DNA of 40,568 bases from Nemertoderma westbladi (Eukaryota > Xenacoelomorpha > Nemertodermatida > Nemertodermatidae), in the NCBI GenBank assembly GCA_032718475.1, contig JAUCBJ010004339.1, positions 1 to 40,568 on the forward strand, in the 5' to 3' direction. The notes beneath the pieces were generated by a model, which searched no databases, was not told where the DNA came from, and saw only the letters and a program-made list of their open reading frames with translations. The translations under genes were made by a program, and so were the position numbers. Shown here piece after piece: positions 9,873 through 20,942 of this stretch. Each line of letters starts with the position of its first letter. The first letter of the stretch is position 1.

Positions 9873-11542
9873 ATGAGGTATCTGGTCGGAAAAGTTGTAC
9901 CAAAGGGCGCCTCAAAGCCGATAGTCCTGAAGAACGTGTTGGGAAGTGGAAAAATCAATTCGGCAACTTGCTTGGGCAGCCACCAAACATCGAGGTCAGC
10001 CCAACAAGGAAAATATATGACAAGACACTACCTATAGAAACAGGGGACTTCACACCTGCCGAACTCCAAAGAAGCATTAAAAGCATGTCCAATAATAAAG
10101 CGAGTGGATTAGATGAAATCCCAGCGGAGGTATGGAAAACCGGAGTGCTAAACAGACCATTATTGAATGTTTGCAACCGGATGTTAAAAGGGGAAAAGCC
10201 ACCACCAATTTGGATTAAAGATCAACTAAAGCCTCTCCCCAAGAAAGGAGACCTCGGTATACCAACAAACTATCGTGGGATCTGTCTGCTTGTGGTAGCT
10301 GCCAAAATATACAATAAAATGATTCTATATAGGATTAGGCCTCACATAGAGAAACTACTGCGTAAGAGCCAAAACGGATTTCGACCAAGTAGATCAACAA
10401 TAGCTCAGATACTTGCACTACGGAGACTGATTGAAGGAATTAAGTCAAAGAATCTCCCCGCAGTCATGACTTTTGTGGACTTCAAGAAGGCATTCGACTC
10501 CATCCATAGAGGTAAAATGCTTGAAATCCTAAGAGCTTATGGAATACCAGAAGTAATTGTTGCTGGCATTGGATTGTTATATTGTGACACAGAAACGCAG
10601 GTACTCTCACCAGATGGTGAAACTGAGTTTTTCTCAATCCTGGCTGGCGTACTGCAAGGTGACACATTAGCACCATTACTATTTGTAATTGTGCTGGATT
10701 ACGCAATGAGGACGGCCACAAAGGGTGAAGACCTGGGATTCACACTTCAAGAACGCAGAAGTAGTAGATATCCGGCAACTACAGTCACAGACACCGACTT
10801 TGCGGATGACATCGCCCTGCTCTCTAATACGCTAGCAGATGCACAGCTTCTACTAAATAAAGTGGAGAGGGCTGCTAAGGAGGTTGGATTGCATATAAAT
10901 GCTACCAAGACCGAATTCATGACCTTTAATGTTGATGGAAACTTGCAAACCATTGATAATAATCAACTAAGGAAGGTCGATGACTTCCAGTACCTTGGAT
11001 CATGGATAGAGAGTAGCAAAAAGGACATAGAAGTTAGGAAAGCAAAGGCTTGGGTAGCTCTATCAAAAATGGATACCATCTGGAAATCAGATCTCTCCAG
11101 GCACCTGAAGACCAAGTTCTTTCGAGCCACAGTGGAAAGTGTATTTTTATACGGGGGTGAGACTTGGACACTGACTAAATCACTTGAACAACGAATTGAT
11201 GGTTGCTACACAAGACTACTAAGGGCAGCCCTAAACATCAGCTGGAGACAACACATGACAAACGCCGAGCTTTATGGTACAATACCACCTGTATCAACCA
11301 CCCTCCGTGAACGCAGATTAAGATTCAGTGGGCACTGCTGGCGAAGTAAAGACGAGGTCATACCAGATCTACTTCTCTGGCAACCAACTCATGGAAAGCG
11401 TAGTCGTGGACGACCTGCCATAACATATATAGATCAACTTGAAAGGGATACTGAACTTGGGAGAAACGAAATTGCGACAACTATGGAGAATCGGGAAGCC
11501 TGGAAGGATCTCATTTCCACTGTCCGAGTTCGCTCGACCTAG
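9770..11542 (+). pseudogene. Reverse transcriptase part of the RTE-like element (frame -1 to the endonuclease)
   Basis: 590 codons with RT motifs: PLPKKGD and NYRGICLL at about 155-175; QNGFRPSRST; FVDFKKAFDSIHR at 235-247 with the first catalytic Asp; GVLQGDTLAPLLFVIV at 293-308; and FADDIALL at 344-351. The carboxy-terminal region ends in GHCWRSK, RSRGRP and a W-containing tail, as in many RTE-type endonuclease-reverse transcriptases. The in-frame region begins near 9757, with no start codon of its own required; it was once joined to the endonuclease. No canonical -1 slippery heptamer is visible in the overlap, so decay is likelier than programmed frameshifting. A related, more damaged copy sits at 28190-28717. 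Confidence 0.88.
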
Positions 11543-11573
11543 TAGTAGTAGTAGTATAATATAATATAATATA

Positions 11574-11586
11574 ATTAAATAGTAAA
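11574..11586 (+). repeat. Target-site duplication, right copy
   Basis: Exact match to 8207-8219 (ATTAAATAGTAAA). The AT-rich context makes chance identity possible but unlikely at 13 of 13. Confidence 0.7.
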
Positions 11587-11691
11587 TAGTAAATAAATCA
11601 ATTTTAATTTTCACTGATTTAGATTTCTTGCGCAGTTTTGTTTATTTGGTTAATACAGTCCAGATACAGTTATGTACAAACACTTATTGGT

Positions 11692-12935
11692 ACTCACTTA
11701 CTGTTTCTTTCACTTACTGGCACTCACCTACTAGGTCTCATTCATCGGTACTCACTTACTCCTCCACTCACTTACTGGCACTCAATTACTGCCACTCACT
11801 TCCTGGAACTCTCAAACTCTCAATATGGAACTAACTTACTGGTACTCATTTACTTTCACTCACTTACTGGCACTCACTTACTGGTACTGAAGTCCAGGAA
11901 CTCACTTACAGGAACTCACTTACTGGCACCCTCTTACTGGCACTCACTTCCTGGAACTCTCAATATGGAACTAACTTACTGGTACACACTTACTCTTACT
12001 GGTACTCACTTACTGGTACTCAAGTCCAGGAACTCACATATAGGAACTCACTTACTGGAACTCATTTACTGTTTCACTCACTCACTGGTACTCAAGTCCA
12101 GTAACTCACTAACAGGAATTAACTTCCAGGAACTCACTTACTGGTACTCACTTACAGGCACTCACTTACAAACATCAATTACTGGTACTAAGCTACTTGC
12201 ATTCAATTACTGGCACTCACTTACTGGTACTGAAGTCCAGGAACTCACTTACAGGAACTCACTTACTGGCACTCCCTTACTGGCACTCACTTCCTGGAAC
12301 TCTCAATATGGAACTCACTTACTGGTACTCAAGTCCAGGAACTCACTTACTGGAACTCATTTACTGTTTCAGTCACTCACTGGTACTCACGTACAGGTAC
12401 TCAAGTCCAGTAACTCAAGTCCAGTAACTAACTTACTGGAAGTCACTTACAGGAACTCACTTACTGGTACTCACTTACTAACATTAATTACTGGTACTAA
12501 GTTACTTGCATTCAATTACTGGCACTCACTTACTGGTACTCAATCACTGGCACTCACTTACTAACATTAATTACTGGTACTCAGTTACTGGCATTCAATT
12601 ACTGGCACTCACTTACTGGTACTCACTTACTCGCACTCAAGTATTAGTTTATGTAAAGGTGCTCATCTTCTGGCGCTCGCTTAATGGTACTCACTTACTT
12701 ACATTTTAACTTACTGGCACTCACTGTGTGGCACTTACTTAATGACATTAACTTAATGGCACTCATTTACTGGCAATCACTTACTGGCACTCGCTTAATG
12801 GTACTCACTTACTGGTACTCACTTACTGGCGCTCACGTTCACTAACTCACTGGCACTCACTTACAGGTACTAACTTACTGGCACTCACTTACTGACATTC
12901 ACTTACTGGTACTCTTATACTAGTATTCTAAACCA
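11692..12935. repeat. Minisatellite of CTTACTGG(T/C)ACTCA units
   Basis: About 1.24 kb of 12-16-bp units, mostly ACTCACTTACTGGTACTCA-like with variants such as TGAAGTCCAGGAACTCA and TCAATTACTGGCA. Read on the minus strand the unit is CCAGTAAGTGAGT, a perfect GTAAGT donor core. Long open frames on the plus strand are only repeat translation. No exon was recognised adjoining it. Confidence 0.95.
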
Positions 12936-13758
12936 AGTGGTTTACTTTATAGTAGTCAACCCAGTACTAGTCTTCATTATAAGCCTCGTTGCGCTCATCC
13001 TGTCCTTTCGTAAATTATTTTCCTTAACGCAGACTGATCACCTTTATCACTATGCAAAGTCTCGAAACTGTGCGAGTAACTGCTGATTTATGGCAGATGG
13101 ATAATATACATACGTAGATAGATACCAAATATTACAAAATGCTCACCTCGCCCAAACAGGCAGGCTAGGTATAAATTTAAAAAATGCAAAGTGAAATTGC
13201 ATTCTATAAATCATTTGGCATGGTGTAGAATATGCATCTTTAAAATGCCCATATTTCAGCTTTTTTTAACTTAATTGAGATTGTGTTGCATATTTGGAAT
13301 CCCTGCAACTTACAAGTGAAAATTGCGATCTTCCTCGCAAATTGACCGCAAGGTAAAAAAGTATCGTTTATTGTTTCGGTTAGCAAACACCGCCACTGTA
13401 ACATGCTCTGTTCCCTTTTAAATTAAATTTAATTAATTCGCGCTATTGATGCGAATTAAGACACTATAATTCCAGAACATGGTGTATTTCGAATCTGCTT
13501 TTGGAGCTTTTGATCATATCCCAATCATATTCTAATAATTGTTTGCTGAGTTTGCTATCGTAGAGCAATTTCAATTTCAGTTTAATGTAAATATCTCGCG
13601 TAGTGCTGTAAAGTTCACTTTAATTCGCCTTTGATTGACCAGCTGTAATGTGATATGTTATTCTGTAAAGTTATATTGTGCTCTTTATAATCAGCCATTT
13701 AATAACTAAAACTTGTAATGAAACTCAAAATAAACAAACTAAATAAACAATGTTGAGG
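12936..13758. other. 3' flank of the TTC19-like gene
   Basis: AT-rich sequence with no coding signal. On the minus strand an ATTAAA hexamer at 13698-13703, about 56 bases after the stop codon, may serve polyadenylation. Confidence 0.4.
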
Positions 13759-14496
13759 TTAACTCTGTTGTAGTTCAGTTGATAAGCCTCCAGTTTGGGG
13801 CGCTGCTAACTCCTCCAACAAAGCCACGGTTTCATCCATCCTACCAGCGGCAACCCTTCCATCCGCCACCCCACCAGCGGCAACCCTTCCATCCGCCACC
13901 CCACCAGCGCCAACCCTTCCATCCGCCACCCCACCAGCGCCAACCCTTCCATCCGCCACCCTACCAGCGGCAACCCTTCCATCCGCCACCCTACCAGCGG
14001 AAACCCTTCCATCCGCCACCCCACCAGCGCCAACCCTTCCATCCGCCACCCCACCAGCGCCAACCCTTCCATCCGCCACCCTACCAGCGGCAACCCTTCC
14101 ATCCGATTCGCCTCCCGGCATACTAAACTCGGCATTAGTTTGTTGGGCCACGGCCAAATAACTTTCCATCTGATCGGTTGGAAGTGATTTGAATTGCGCG
14201 AGTTTGATGGCCTCCGTGTAATAGATTGCCGCCTGCGTTGGATCGCCTCGCTTCAGCGCTAATGAACCTTGATTGATGGTTATATCGACTACGGAGTCCA
14301 GATTGTTAGCCGTCGCGAGGGCAGCAGCCGACTCCAGGGATAGTTGGGCCTCGGCTAAGTTACCTAGTAGACTCTGTACCGTAGCCAGACTGTTGTGAAG
14401 GTCGGCTAGACGGTTTGTATCAGACTTAGTCAGGGTGGTAGTAGGAGCGCCCCCTATTGGATTCATTGTATAACCCAAAGCCAATTTAAATAAGGC
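13759..14496 (-). CDS. TTC19: TTC19-like exon 2 (C-terminal TPRs, repeat insert, stop)
   Basis: The acceptor is ttacttacag|GCC at 14497-14500, and the stop TAA is at 13759-13761. It encodes the last TPRs (LADLHNSLATVQSLLGNLAE, ITINQGSLALKRGD, AAIYYTEAIKLAQ), then about nine 10-residue repeats (residues about 441-529), then ETVALLEELAAPQTGGLS, which matches the final EELAEL helix region of TTC19. The repeat is thus inserted just before the conserved C-terminus. Confidence 0.88.
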   Translation of the reverse strand, partial: ALFKLALGYTMNPIGGAPTTTLTKSDTNRLADLHNSLATVQSLLGNLAEAQLSLESAAALATANNLDSVVDITINQGSLALKRGDPTQAAIYYTEAIKLAQFKSLPTDQMESYLAVAQQTNAEFSMPGGESDGRVAAGRVADGRVGAGGVADGRVGAGGVADGRVSAGRVADGRVAAGRVADGRVGAGGVADGRVGAGGVADGRVAAGGVADGRVAAGRMDETVALLEELAAPQTGGLSTELQQS

Positions 14497-17400
14497 CTGT
14501 AAGTAAATAAATAAACAATAGTGAATCTATATTGTATAATATACAGCTGATTCACACCTTACACCTATAATATACAGCTGATTCACACCTTACACCTATA
14601 ATATACAGCTGATTCACACCTTACACCTATAATATACAGCTGATTCACACCTTACACATATAATATACAGCTGATTCACACCTTACACCTATAATATACA
14701 GCTGATTCACACCTTGCACCTATAATATACAGCTGATTCACACCTTACACCTATAATATACAGCTGATTCACACCATACACCTATAATATACAGCTAATT
14801 CACACCTTACACCTATAATATACAGCTGATTCACACCTTACACCTATAATATACAGCTGATTCACACCTTGCACCTATAATATACAGCTGATTCACACCT
14901 TACACCTATAATATACAGCTGATTCACACCTTGCACCTATAATATACAGCTGATTCACACCTTACACCTATAATATACAGCTGATTCACATCTTGCACCT
15001 ATAATATACAGCTGATTCACACCTTGCACCTATAATATAGAGCTGATTCACACCTTGCACCTATAATATAGAGCTGATTCACACCTTGCACCTATAATAT
15101 ACGGCTGATTCACACCTTGCACCTATAATATACAGCTGATTCACACCTTACACCTATAATATACAGCTGATTCACACCTTACACCTATAATATACAGCTG
15201 ATTCACACCTTACACCTATAATATACAGCTGATTCACACCTTACACCTATAATATACAGCTGATTCACACCTTACACCTATAATATACAGCTGATTCACA
15301 CCTTACACCTATAATATACAGCTGATTCACACCTTACACCTATAATATACAGCTGATTCACACCTTGCACCTATAATATACAGCTGATTCACACCTTACA
15401 CCTATAATATACAGCTGATTCACACCTTACACCTATAATATACAGCTGATTCACACCTTACACCTAAAATATACAGCTGATTCACACCTTACACCTATAA
15501 TATACAGCTGATTCACACCTTACACCTATAATATACAGCTGATTCACACCTTACACCTATAATATACAGCTGATTCACACCTTACACCTATAATATACAG
15601 CTGATTCACACCTTACACCTATAATATACAGCTGATTCACACCTTGCATCTATAATATACAGCTGATTCACACCTTACACCTATAATATACAGCTGATTC
15701 ACACCTTACACCTATAATATACAGCTGATTCACACCTTACACCTATAATATACAGCTGATTCACACCTTGCACCTATAATATACAGCTGATTCACACCTT
15801 ACACCTATAATATACAGCTGATTCACACCATACACCTATAATATACAGCTGATTCACACCTTGCACCTATAATATAGAGCTGATTCACACCTTGCACCTA
15901 TAATATAGAGCTGATTCACACCTTGCACCTATAATATACAGCTGATTCACACCTTACACCTATAATATACAGCTGATTCACACCTTGCACCTATAATATA
16001 CAGCTGATTCACACCTTACACCTATAATATACAGCTGATTCACACCTTACACATATAATATACAGCTGATTCACACCTTACACCTATAATATACAGCTGA
16101 TTCACACCTTACACCTATAATATACAGCTGATTCACACCTTACACCTATAATATACAGCTGATTCACACCTTACACCTATAATATACAGCTGATTCACAC
16201 CTTACACCTATAATATACAGCTGATTCACACCTTACACCTATAATATACAGCTGATTCACACCTTACACCTATAATATACAGCTGATTCACACCTTGCAC
16301 CTATAATATACAGCTGATTCACACCTTGCACCTATAATATACAGCTGATTCACACCTTACACCTATAATATACAGATGATTCACACCTTGCACCTATAAT
16401 ATACAGCTGATTCACACCTTGCACCTATAATATACAGCTGATTCACACCTTGCACCTATAATATACAGCTGATTCACTCCTTGCACCTATAATATACAGC
16501 TGATTCACACCTTGCACCTATAATATACAGCTGATTCACACCTTACACCTATAATATACAGCTGATTCACACCTTACACCTATAATATACAGCTGATTCA
16601 CACCTTACACCTATAATATACAGCTGATTCACACCTTACACCTATAATATACAGCTGATTCACACCTTACACCTATAATATACAGCTGATTCACACCTTA
16701 CACCTATAATATACAGCTGATTCACACCTTACACCTATAATATACAGCTGATTCACACCTTACACCTATAATATACAGCTGATTCACACCTTGCACCTAT
16801 AATATACAGCTGATTCACACCTTACACCTATAATATACAGCTGATTCACACCTTACACTTGTGATACATTTATTCATATTGGTTACTTACATTTCATTTT
16901 TGTATTTTTATGTTACATTTCCATTTATAAATAACAGAGTTGAATACGAAAGTAAGAAAATCTCAACATGGAACCCCGTGGCACAAATAAACAATATTTA
17001 AACGGGGAGTTCCTTCTTGAAACACACCAGAGCCAATCAAACCACCGTGCACCACAGTGTAGTGTATTCATGGAGGTTATCACAACTAAGTCATATATAA
17101 TTTAGAGGAGGCACATTATTGCCATCGACCAGAAAGGGCCGTAAAGGGATTAGATTACATCTGCTTTATGGCACGAACAAAATTTACCCCAAAATCTGGA
17201 ATATCTCAAATGGGAAATTATCTTTAAGTGAGTGAAGTTGACCAACCTGTGAGCCTGTATACCTCCCCTGAGTGAAACAAAACCTCGCGTAGTTATCCAA
17301 ACACGTAACGTACAACTCCCTCACTCGCTTCTCGAGTTTGGAACCGCCTTTATTGGCGGCCGAGAACGAGAACCAACTGCGTTCCACTGGCGGAACGTCG

Positions 17401-18173
17401 GCGTTCCGCTCTGCGAACCGGCCCAAGGAACGCACGCAGTAACGGAACCCGTTCCCTGCCTTGCTGTCCAACCCCATAGCTGAATAAAGGTTGGCGAGTT
17501 TGAGATTAAGTTCTATGAGGGCGGGTGAGTGTTCCTGTGAGCCGGCAGACAGTAACCGAGTCATACTGCTCTTGTACAAAGTCTCCGCAGTACTGTACTC
17601 GCCTTGAAGGAAGGACACATCACCTAACTCATCATACACCAAAACAATTGCCTTCTCTAACGATATGTGCTGCCCTATAACGAAGGCATTGTACAGCGTA
17701 ATGTTAGCCAACTCCAACTGCCCCGAGCGTTTGTGTTTTTTAGCGGTTAGTATTAAATTTTTTATTTCCATTTCCAGTTCCGACTTTGGGCTGTAAAGGT
17801 AGGAAAGTAGAATGTAGACCGCCAACCCTAGGAATGCTACAACCATTGCGGCGATCGCGTAGTCCAACCAGTTGACCGTTGGCGTGATCCTATTGTGGTA
17901 GTAAGAGTAACTTCGTATAACACGGGTTATGTTATTCGCTAGTTGTAGGCCTACAGAAACGGGTACGGGGGTTACGCGGATTCCAGTACCAGGGGCCGCG
18001 CTGTAATACTGTTTACTTGTTACGGTGTGCTTCATATAAATCGATAACGGTGAAGGAATTCCAAATTTTGTTGGGTATATAAAACATCTTGGGTTTGTTG
18101 TAAAGTTAGCTGCTGCTGCTGCAGATAGACAACAAACGGTAGGTCGTGCGCCAAACAGGCACGCAGGATACAT
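13759..18173 (-). CDS. TTC19: TTC19-like mitochondrial TPR protein (two coding exons)
   Basis: Inferred join: 18173..17247 and 14496..13759, 554 residues. TTC19 is an inner-membrane TPR protein that supports respiratory complex III by helping clear Rieske-protein fragments. Evidence: residues 1-100 are basic and hydroxylated like a mitochondrial presequence; a membrane segment lies at about 103-127; and the following repeats (EIKNLILTAKKHKRSGQLE, ALIELNLKLANLYSAMGLDS, YVTCLDNYARF) align with TTC19. The exon junction falls in YTGSQ|ALFKLALG, and joining CAG|gttggt to acag|GCC gives a gapless match to human TTC19 through this helix. The protein is longer than the human one (about 380 residues) because of its N-terminus and a 10-residue repeat insert near the C-terminus. 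Confidence 0.9.
13838..14107 (-). repeat. In-frame 30-bp coding minisatellite, about 9 copies (DGRVxAGxVA)
   Basis: Nine near-identical 30-bp units encode DGRV(A/G/S)AG(G/R)VA. Copies differ mainly at two or three positions and form the alternation AGR/AGG. The unit lacks stops in the other frames, so antisense frames also look open. Confidence 0.95.
14534..16858. repeat. 31-bp minisatellite filling the TTC19-like intron (about 75 copies)
   Basis: Unit on the plus strand: CTGATTCACACCTTACACC then TATAATATACAG. Variants include TTGCACC, ATAGAGC and CATACACC. The array takes up about 2.3 of the 2.75-kb intron (14497-17246) and stops about 35 bases short of the 3' splice site. On the sense (minus) strand each unit contains ATAG|GTGTAAG, a donor-like word. 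The real donor (CAG|GTTGGT) lies about 390 bases from the array and is not part of the unit. Confidence 0.96.
17247..18173 (-). CDS. TTC19: TTC19-like exon 1 (309 codons)
   Basis: Starts at the ATG of MYPACLFG, the first after an in-frame TAG 15-17 bases upstream; a second Met at residue 47 (MKHTVTSKQ) is an alternative start. It ends in phase 0 at CAG|gttggt (intron from 17246). A second GT eighteen bases earlier (GAG|gtatac) is a stronger-looking donor but would break the TTC19 alignment. The exon covers the presequence, the membrane segment and the first TPRs. Confidence 0.87.
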
Positions 18174-20715
18174 TGTGTGTTGCTCAGAGAACTAAATCCT
18201 GATTCAAGATATAAATCCAAAACAGAGTGGGTTAGGTAAGTATGATTGGGTACAGACGTTGAATGGTAGTTGGTCAATCAACGGGTGGCAAACCTGAGAA
18301 AATACCGGTACAGCAGTACAGTAATATTCACTAACAACTCACTGACATGTGGATGTGGAATACTGCTGTACTGCTCCTTACTCGGTCAGCAATCACATCC
18401 TAACTGGGGGTAATTCAAATTTCCCTCTTGTTTTCGGACGAAAGCAGCTCAATGAGCAGTTTATGCAAGGACAACTTTATTCGTTTTTACAATTAATTCA
18501 GAAAGATAAATTCTACATTAATGATTTTAAAATTTTTTTTTAATACAGGTTGTATAACGATCCCTGCACTATTTATTATTTTAATGGAAAAATGTTCAAG
18601 AACTAAAAATGTGTCCTAGATCCTTAATTGATAGAGATAATATGTACAAAAACTAGCTAGTTTAAAAATTCATGTTTTTTAAATAAAATGTTCTAGAACC
18701 AAAAATGTGTTCTTGAACTTTAATATTTTTCTTAATTGATAGATAACATGTTCTCGAACATTTTGCTGTCATGTAATATTAATAATTTATACTATAATTG
18801 TAAAAACTAGCTAGCATAAAAAATCTGGTCTATGGGTAAAAAAGGTGTAGCTTTGACCGTATTATATTGTGTATAAAGTAAAGTTCCTTTATCTCGTTTC
18901 GGTCCCTCGTTTCATTGTTTCTCTCACTCGCTTCGCTCGTTCCTGTAAGTAGTCGATCTTGGGACTGCCGTGAGATAAAAATCATACTTTTACAAAATGT
19001 AGTAAATAGTTAAAATAAAGCGATATACTATGCAATGTGCTAAACATGGTCATTTTTGTGGAGTTAGCACTCGTCTCCTTCTTGTATCGTTGCGCTCGGC
19101 CTACCCTACACAGCACATCTGTTCACCAAAATATTTAGCTTTCAACCTTCTTTAACCGGTACCGATCAAAATGCGGTGTATTGTTCAATAAGTTAAACCT
19201 GTCCGTTAAAGCTGTCCTGGTAGTTTAAGAACCGAATTTCTGCCATTTCTGTAGCAATGTTGGCTATGACAATGTTATGCATCTTCTAAACATTTAAAGT
19301 GGATGTAAATTATCTAGTATCTTATTCAATGGATATCTTCCACGCTAAAGCAATCGAGAATACTCAAACCATGTTCAACAGTAGTAGCTCACTAACAGTA
19401 ACAGTACTGACTGACTGAGTTCACTAACAGTAGTAGTTTGTACACTGTAGGCCTACAGTTTGTACCTAAGGTATCTGTGTGAAAAAAAACACTCGAAAGT
19501 AATTATTTATAACATTTGAGAAAAATAAGTAATAATTGAATAAGAAGCCATTCAATAATAATACTGTATATTACTAATTATCTGATGGCAAGTATAGTGA
19601 ATGAAACTGAAAGTAATTATAATAATATCACCAAAGAATATATCAGTAAATAAAGGATAATTTACAGGTTTGTTAATGACAATAATATATGTCGGAATGT
19701 GTCTGGAATGTGGAAAGAGTTTATTAACGCAGGTGCGTATTCATTCACCCCCAGCACCGTCAAAATAACTAAAATAACGGCAACCAAATGTATACAAATT
19801 GTAAATAAATATTAAATCAATAATGAACTTACCCTATTACATAATTAATCATTTAATTGGTACCACTAACATGCCTACAGGTTTCATCAGATTTAATTTG
19901 ACTTAAAATTGTTATTTTTAGAATAAATAGGAAACCGTTTTGTGACAGGCACTTAAAATCTATAATCACGCGAGGAAATAAAAAGCAAAAAAAAGTGACG
20001 GTTATTGCACCATAAATACAAGTGAATCGAGTAAATGTACCTATTTTCCGCCAAAACGCAACTGACAACTAAGACAAGGAGGTGGGCTAAAAAATCAATT
20101 CATCGAAGGGGTTTGTTTGGCTCATTTCACAAAAACCTGACATACAAAGGACATACAAATAAATGTAATTCTAAAAAACTGCACGAATTGGTAAAATAGC
20201 ATCTCAAAATGCCAGCTCATTATAAATGTAAAAGTGTTCCACATCATATAATTACTATCAATGGTCCGGGGTTCCGTAGATATGGTTTACGTGGTCGCGG
20301 CCATTACCAAAGTTTGATATAGTGGATTCTGGAATAATGCTTCACGGTAGTGCTTATTATGTAACAAACATGAAGTCGGTATCTATAATACTTAAAGAGA
20401 AAGATAAGGTTGAATCAGCTTCATCGTGGCCTATATGCACTACACGCAATGTAGTTAGACCCCACAGGGGAGAACGAGAACACCCGACATTCATTGGTCA
20501 CATTTTGTGAGTCTGGGTCAAAAAAAACATACTGAGCTGGGAGATTTGGCAGGGCAAAGAAAGTAAAACAGAGGCAATATCATTAATAATGGAAAATAGA
20601 TTATTGGAAAAACATTCCCTCTACTTGCTAGTACAGTAGGTTCAATTGAGGAATGTTTCACACAATTAATTACCTTTTAAGTATTAACATACAATTATTC
20701 AGTATTATATATTTA
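18174..20715. other. Intergenic region between the TTC19-like start and the MTG-family 3' end
   Basis: It holds the TTC19-like 5' flank. At about 18590-18770 a diverged direct repeat carries AAAAATGTGT, CTTAATTGATAGA and TGTTC. A CTCGCTTCGCTCG word lies at about 18927 and GTAGGCCTAC at 19447-19456. No coding exon or RNA gene was recognised. Confidence 0.45.
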
Positions 20716-20717
20716 TT
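20712..20717 (-). terminator. Polyadenylation signal overlapping the MTG-family stop codon
   Basis: On the minus strand the stop reads TAATAAA, so an AATAAA hexamer overlaps the TAA. Use as the real signal is unproven, because a usable 3' UTR would then be very short. Confidence 0.4.
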
Positions 20718-20942
20718 ATTCAGTTGCTTTGTTTTCAGTTACTTCATCAGATTGGTCAGTAGGTTTTACAGGTGTTGCCCCGTGTGATCCCGTCCGAACT
20801 ACTGGCTGCTGGGGTCCGGTCTGTACACTCGTACCGGTACTGGGATACGGACAGTCGGTAGGTGACTGGTCGGTACCGGAACTGGAGCGAGATGAGGGGG
20901 CATCGGAACGCGAAGCGGCAGACTGCCGCGAGATGGCATAAC
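20716..20942 (-). CDS. MTG-family terminal exon: Ser/Thr/Pro-rich tail and stop
   Basis: Acceptor ccccttctag|GT at 20943-20944. It encodes [20 protein letters not shown], then a Ser/Thr/Pro/Gly-rich tail ending [14 protein letters not shown] and TAA. MTG proteins end in a similar low-complexity tail after MYND. The phase (GT completing the split Cys) and the stop position fit. The sequence itself is not conserved enough for proof, so this exon rests on phase, acceptor and composition. Confidence 0.78.

Larger units (their letters stand above)
8220..11573 (+). mobile_element. RTE-like non-LTR retrotransposon, near full length
   Basis: A 3.35-kb insertion bounded by a 13-bp direct repeat. It holds a 5' leader with an internal duplication (GGCGGAAGGTAATCAACCAA at about 8362 and 8404), an AP-type endonuclease frame, a reverse transcriptase frame and a short-repeat 3' tail of TAG and TATAA units at about 11540-11573. 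An EN-RT polyprotein with no LTR and a short tandem-repeat tail fits the RTE/RTEX/Nimb-like group; the precise clade is not settled. A small open frame at 8354-8647 in the leader has no recognisable domain. The EN and RT frames are not in register, so this copy is probably inactive. Confidence 0.88.

Noticed and set aside
11638-12709. Long plus-strand open frames rich in GTHLLVL and SLTGTH
   Set aside because: They are translations of the CTTACTGGTACTCA minisatellite, open in several frames, with no domain.
13779-14135. Frames encoding PFHPPPHQRQ and MEGLALVGWR repeats across the coding minisatellite
   Set aside because: Other frames of the same 30-bp unit. The TTC19-like frame is the one with conserved sequence on both sides.
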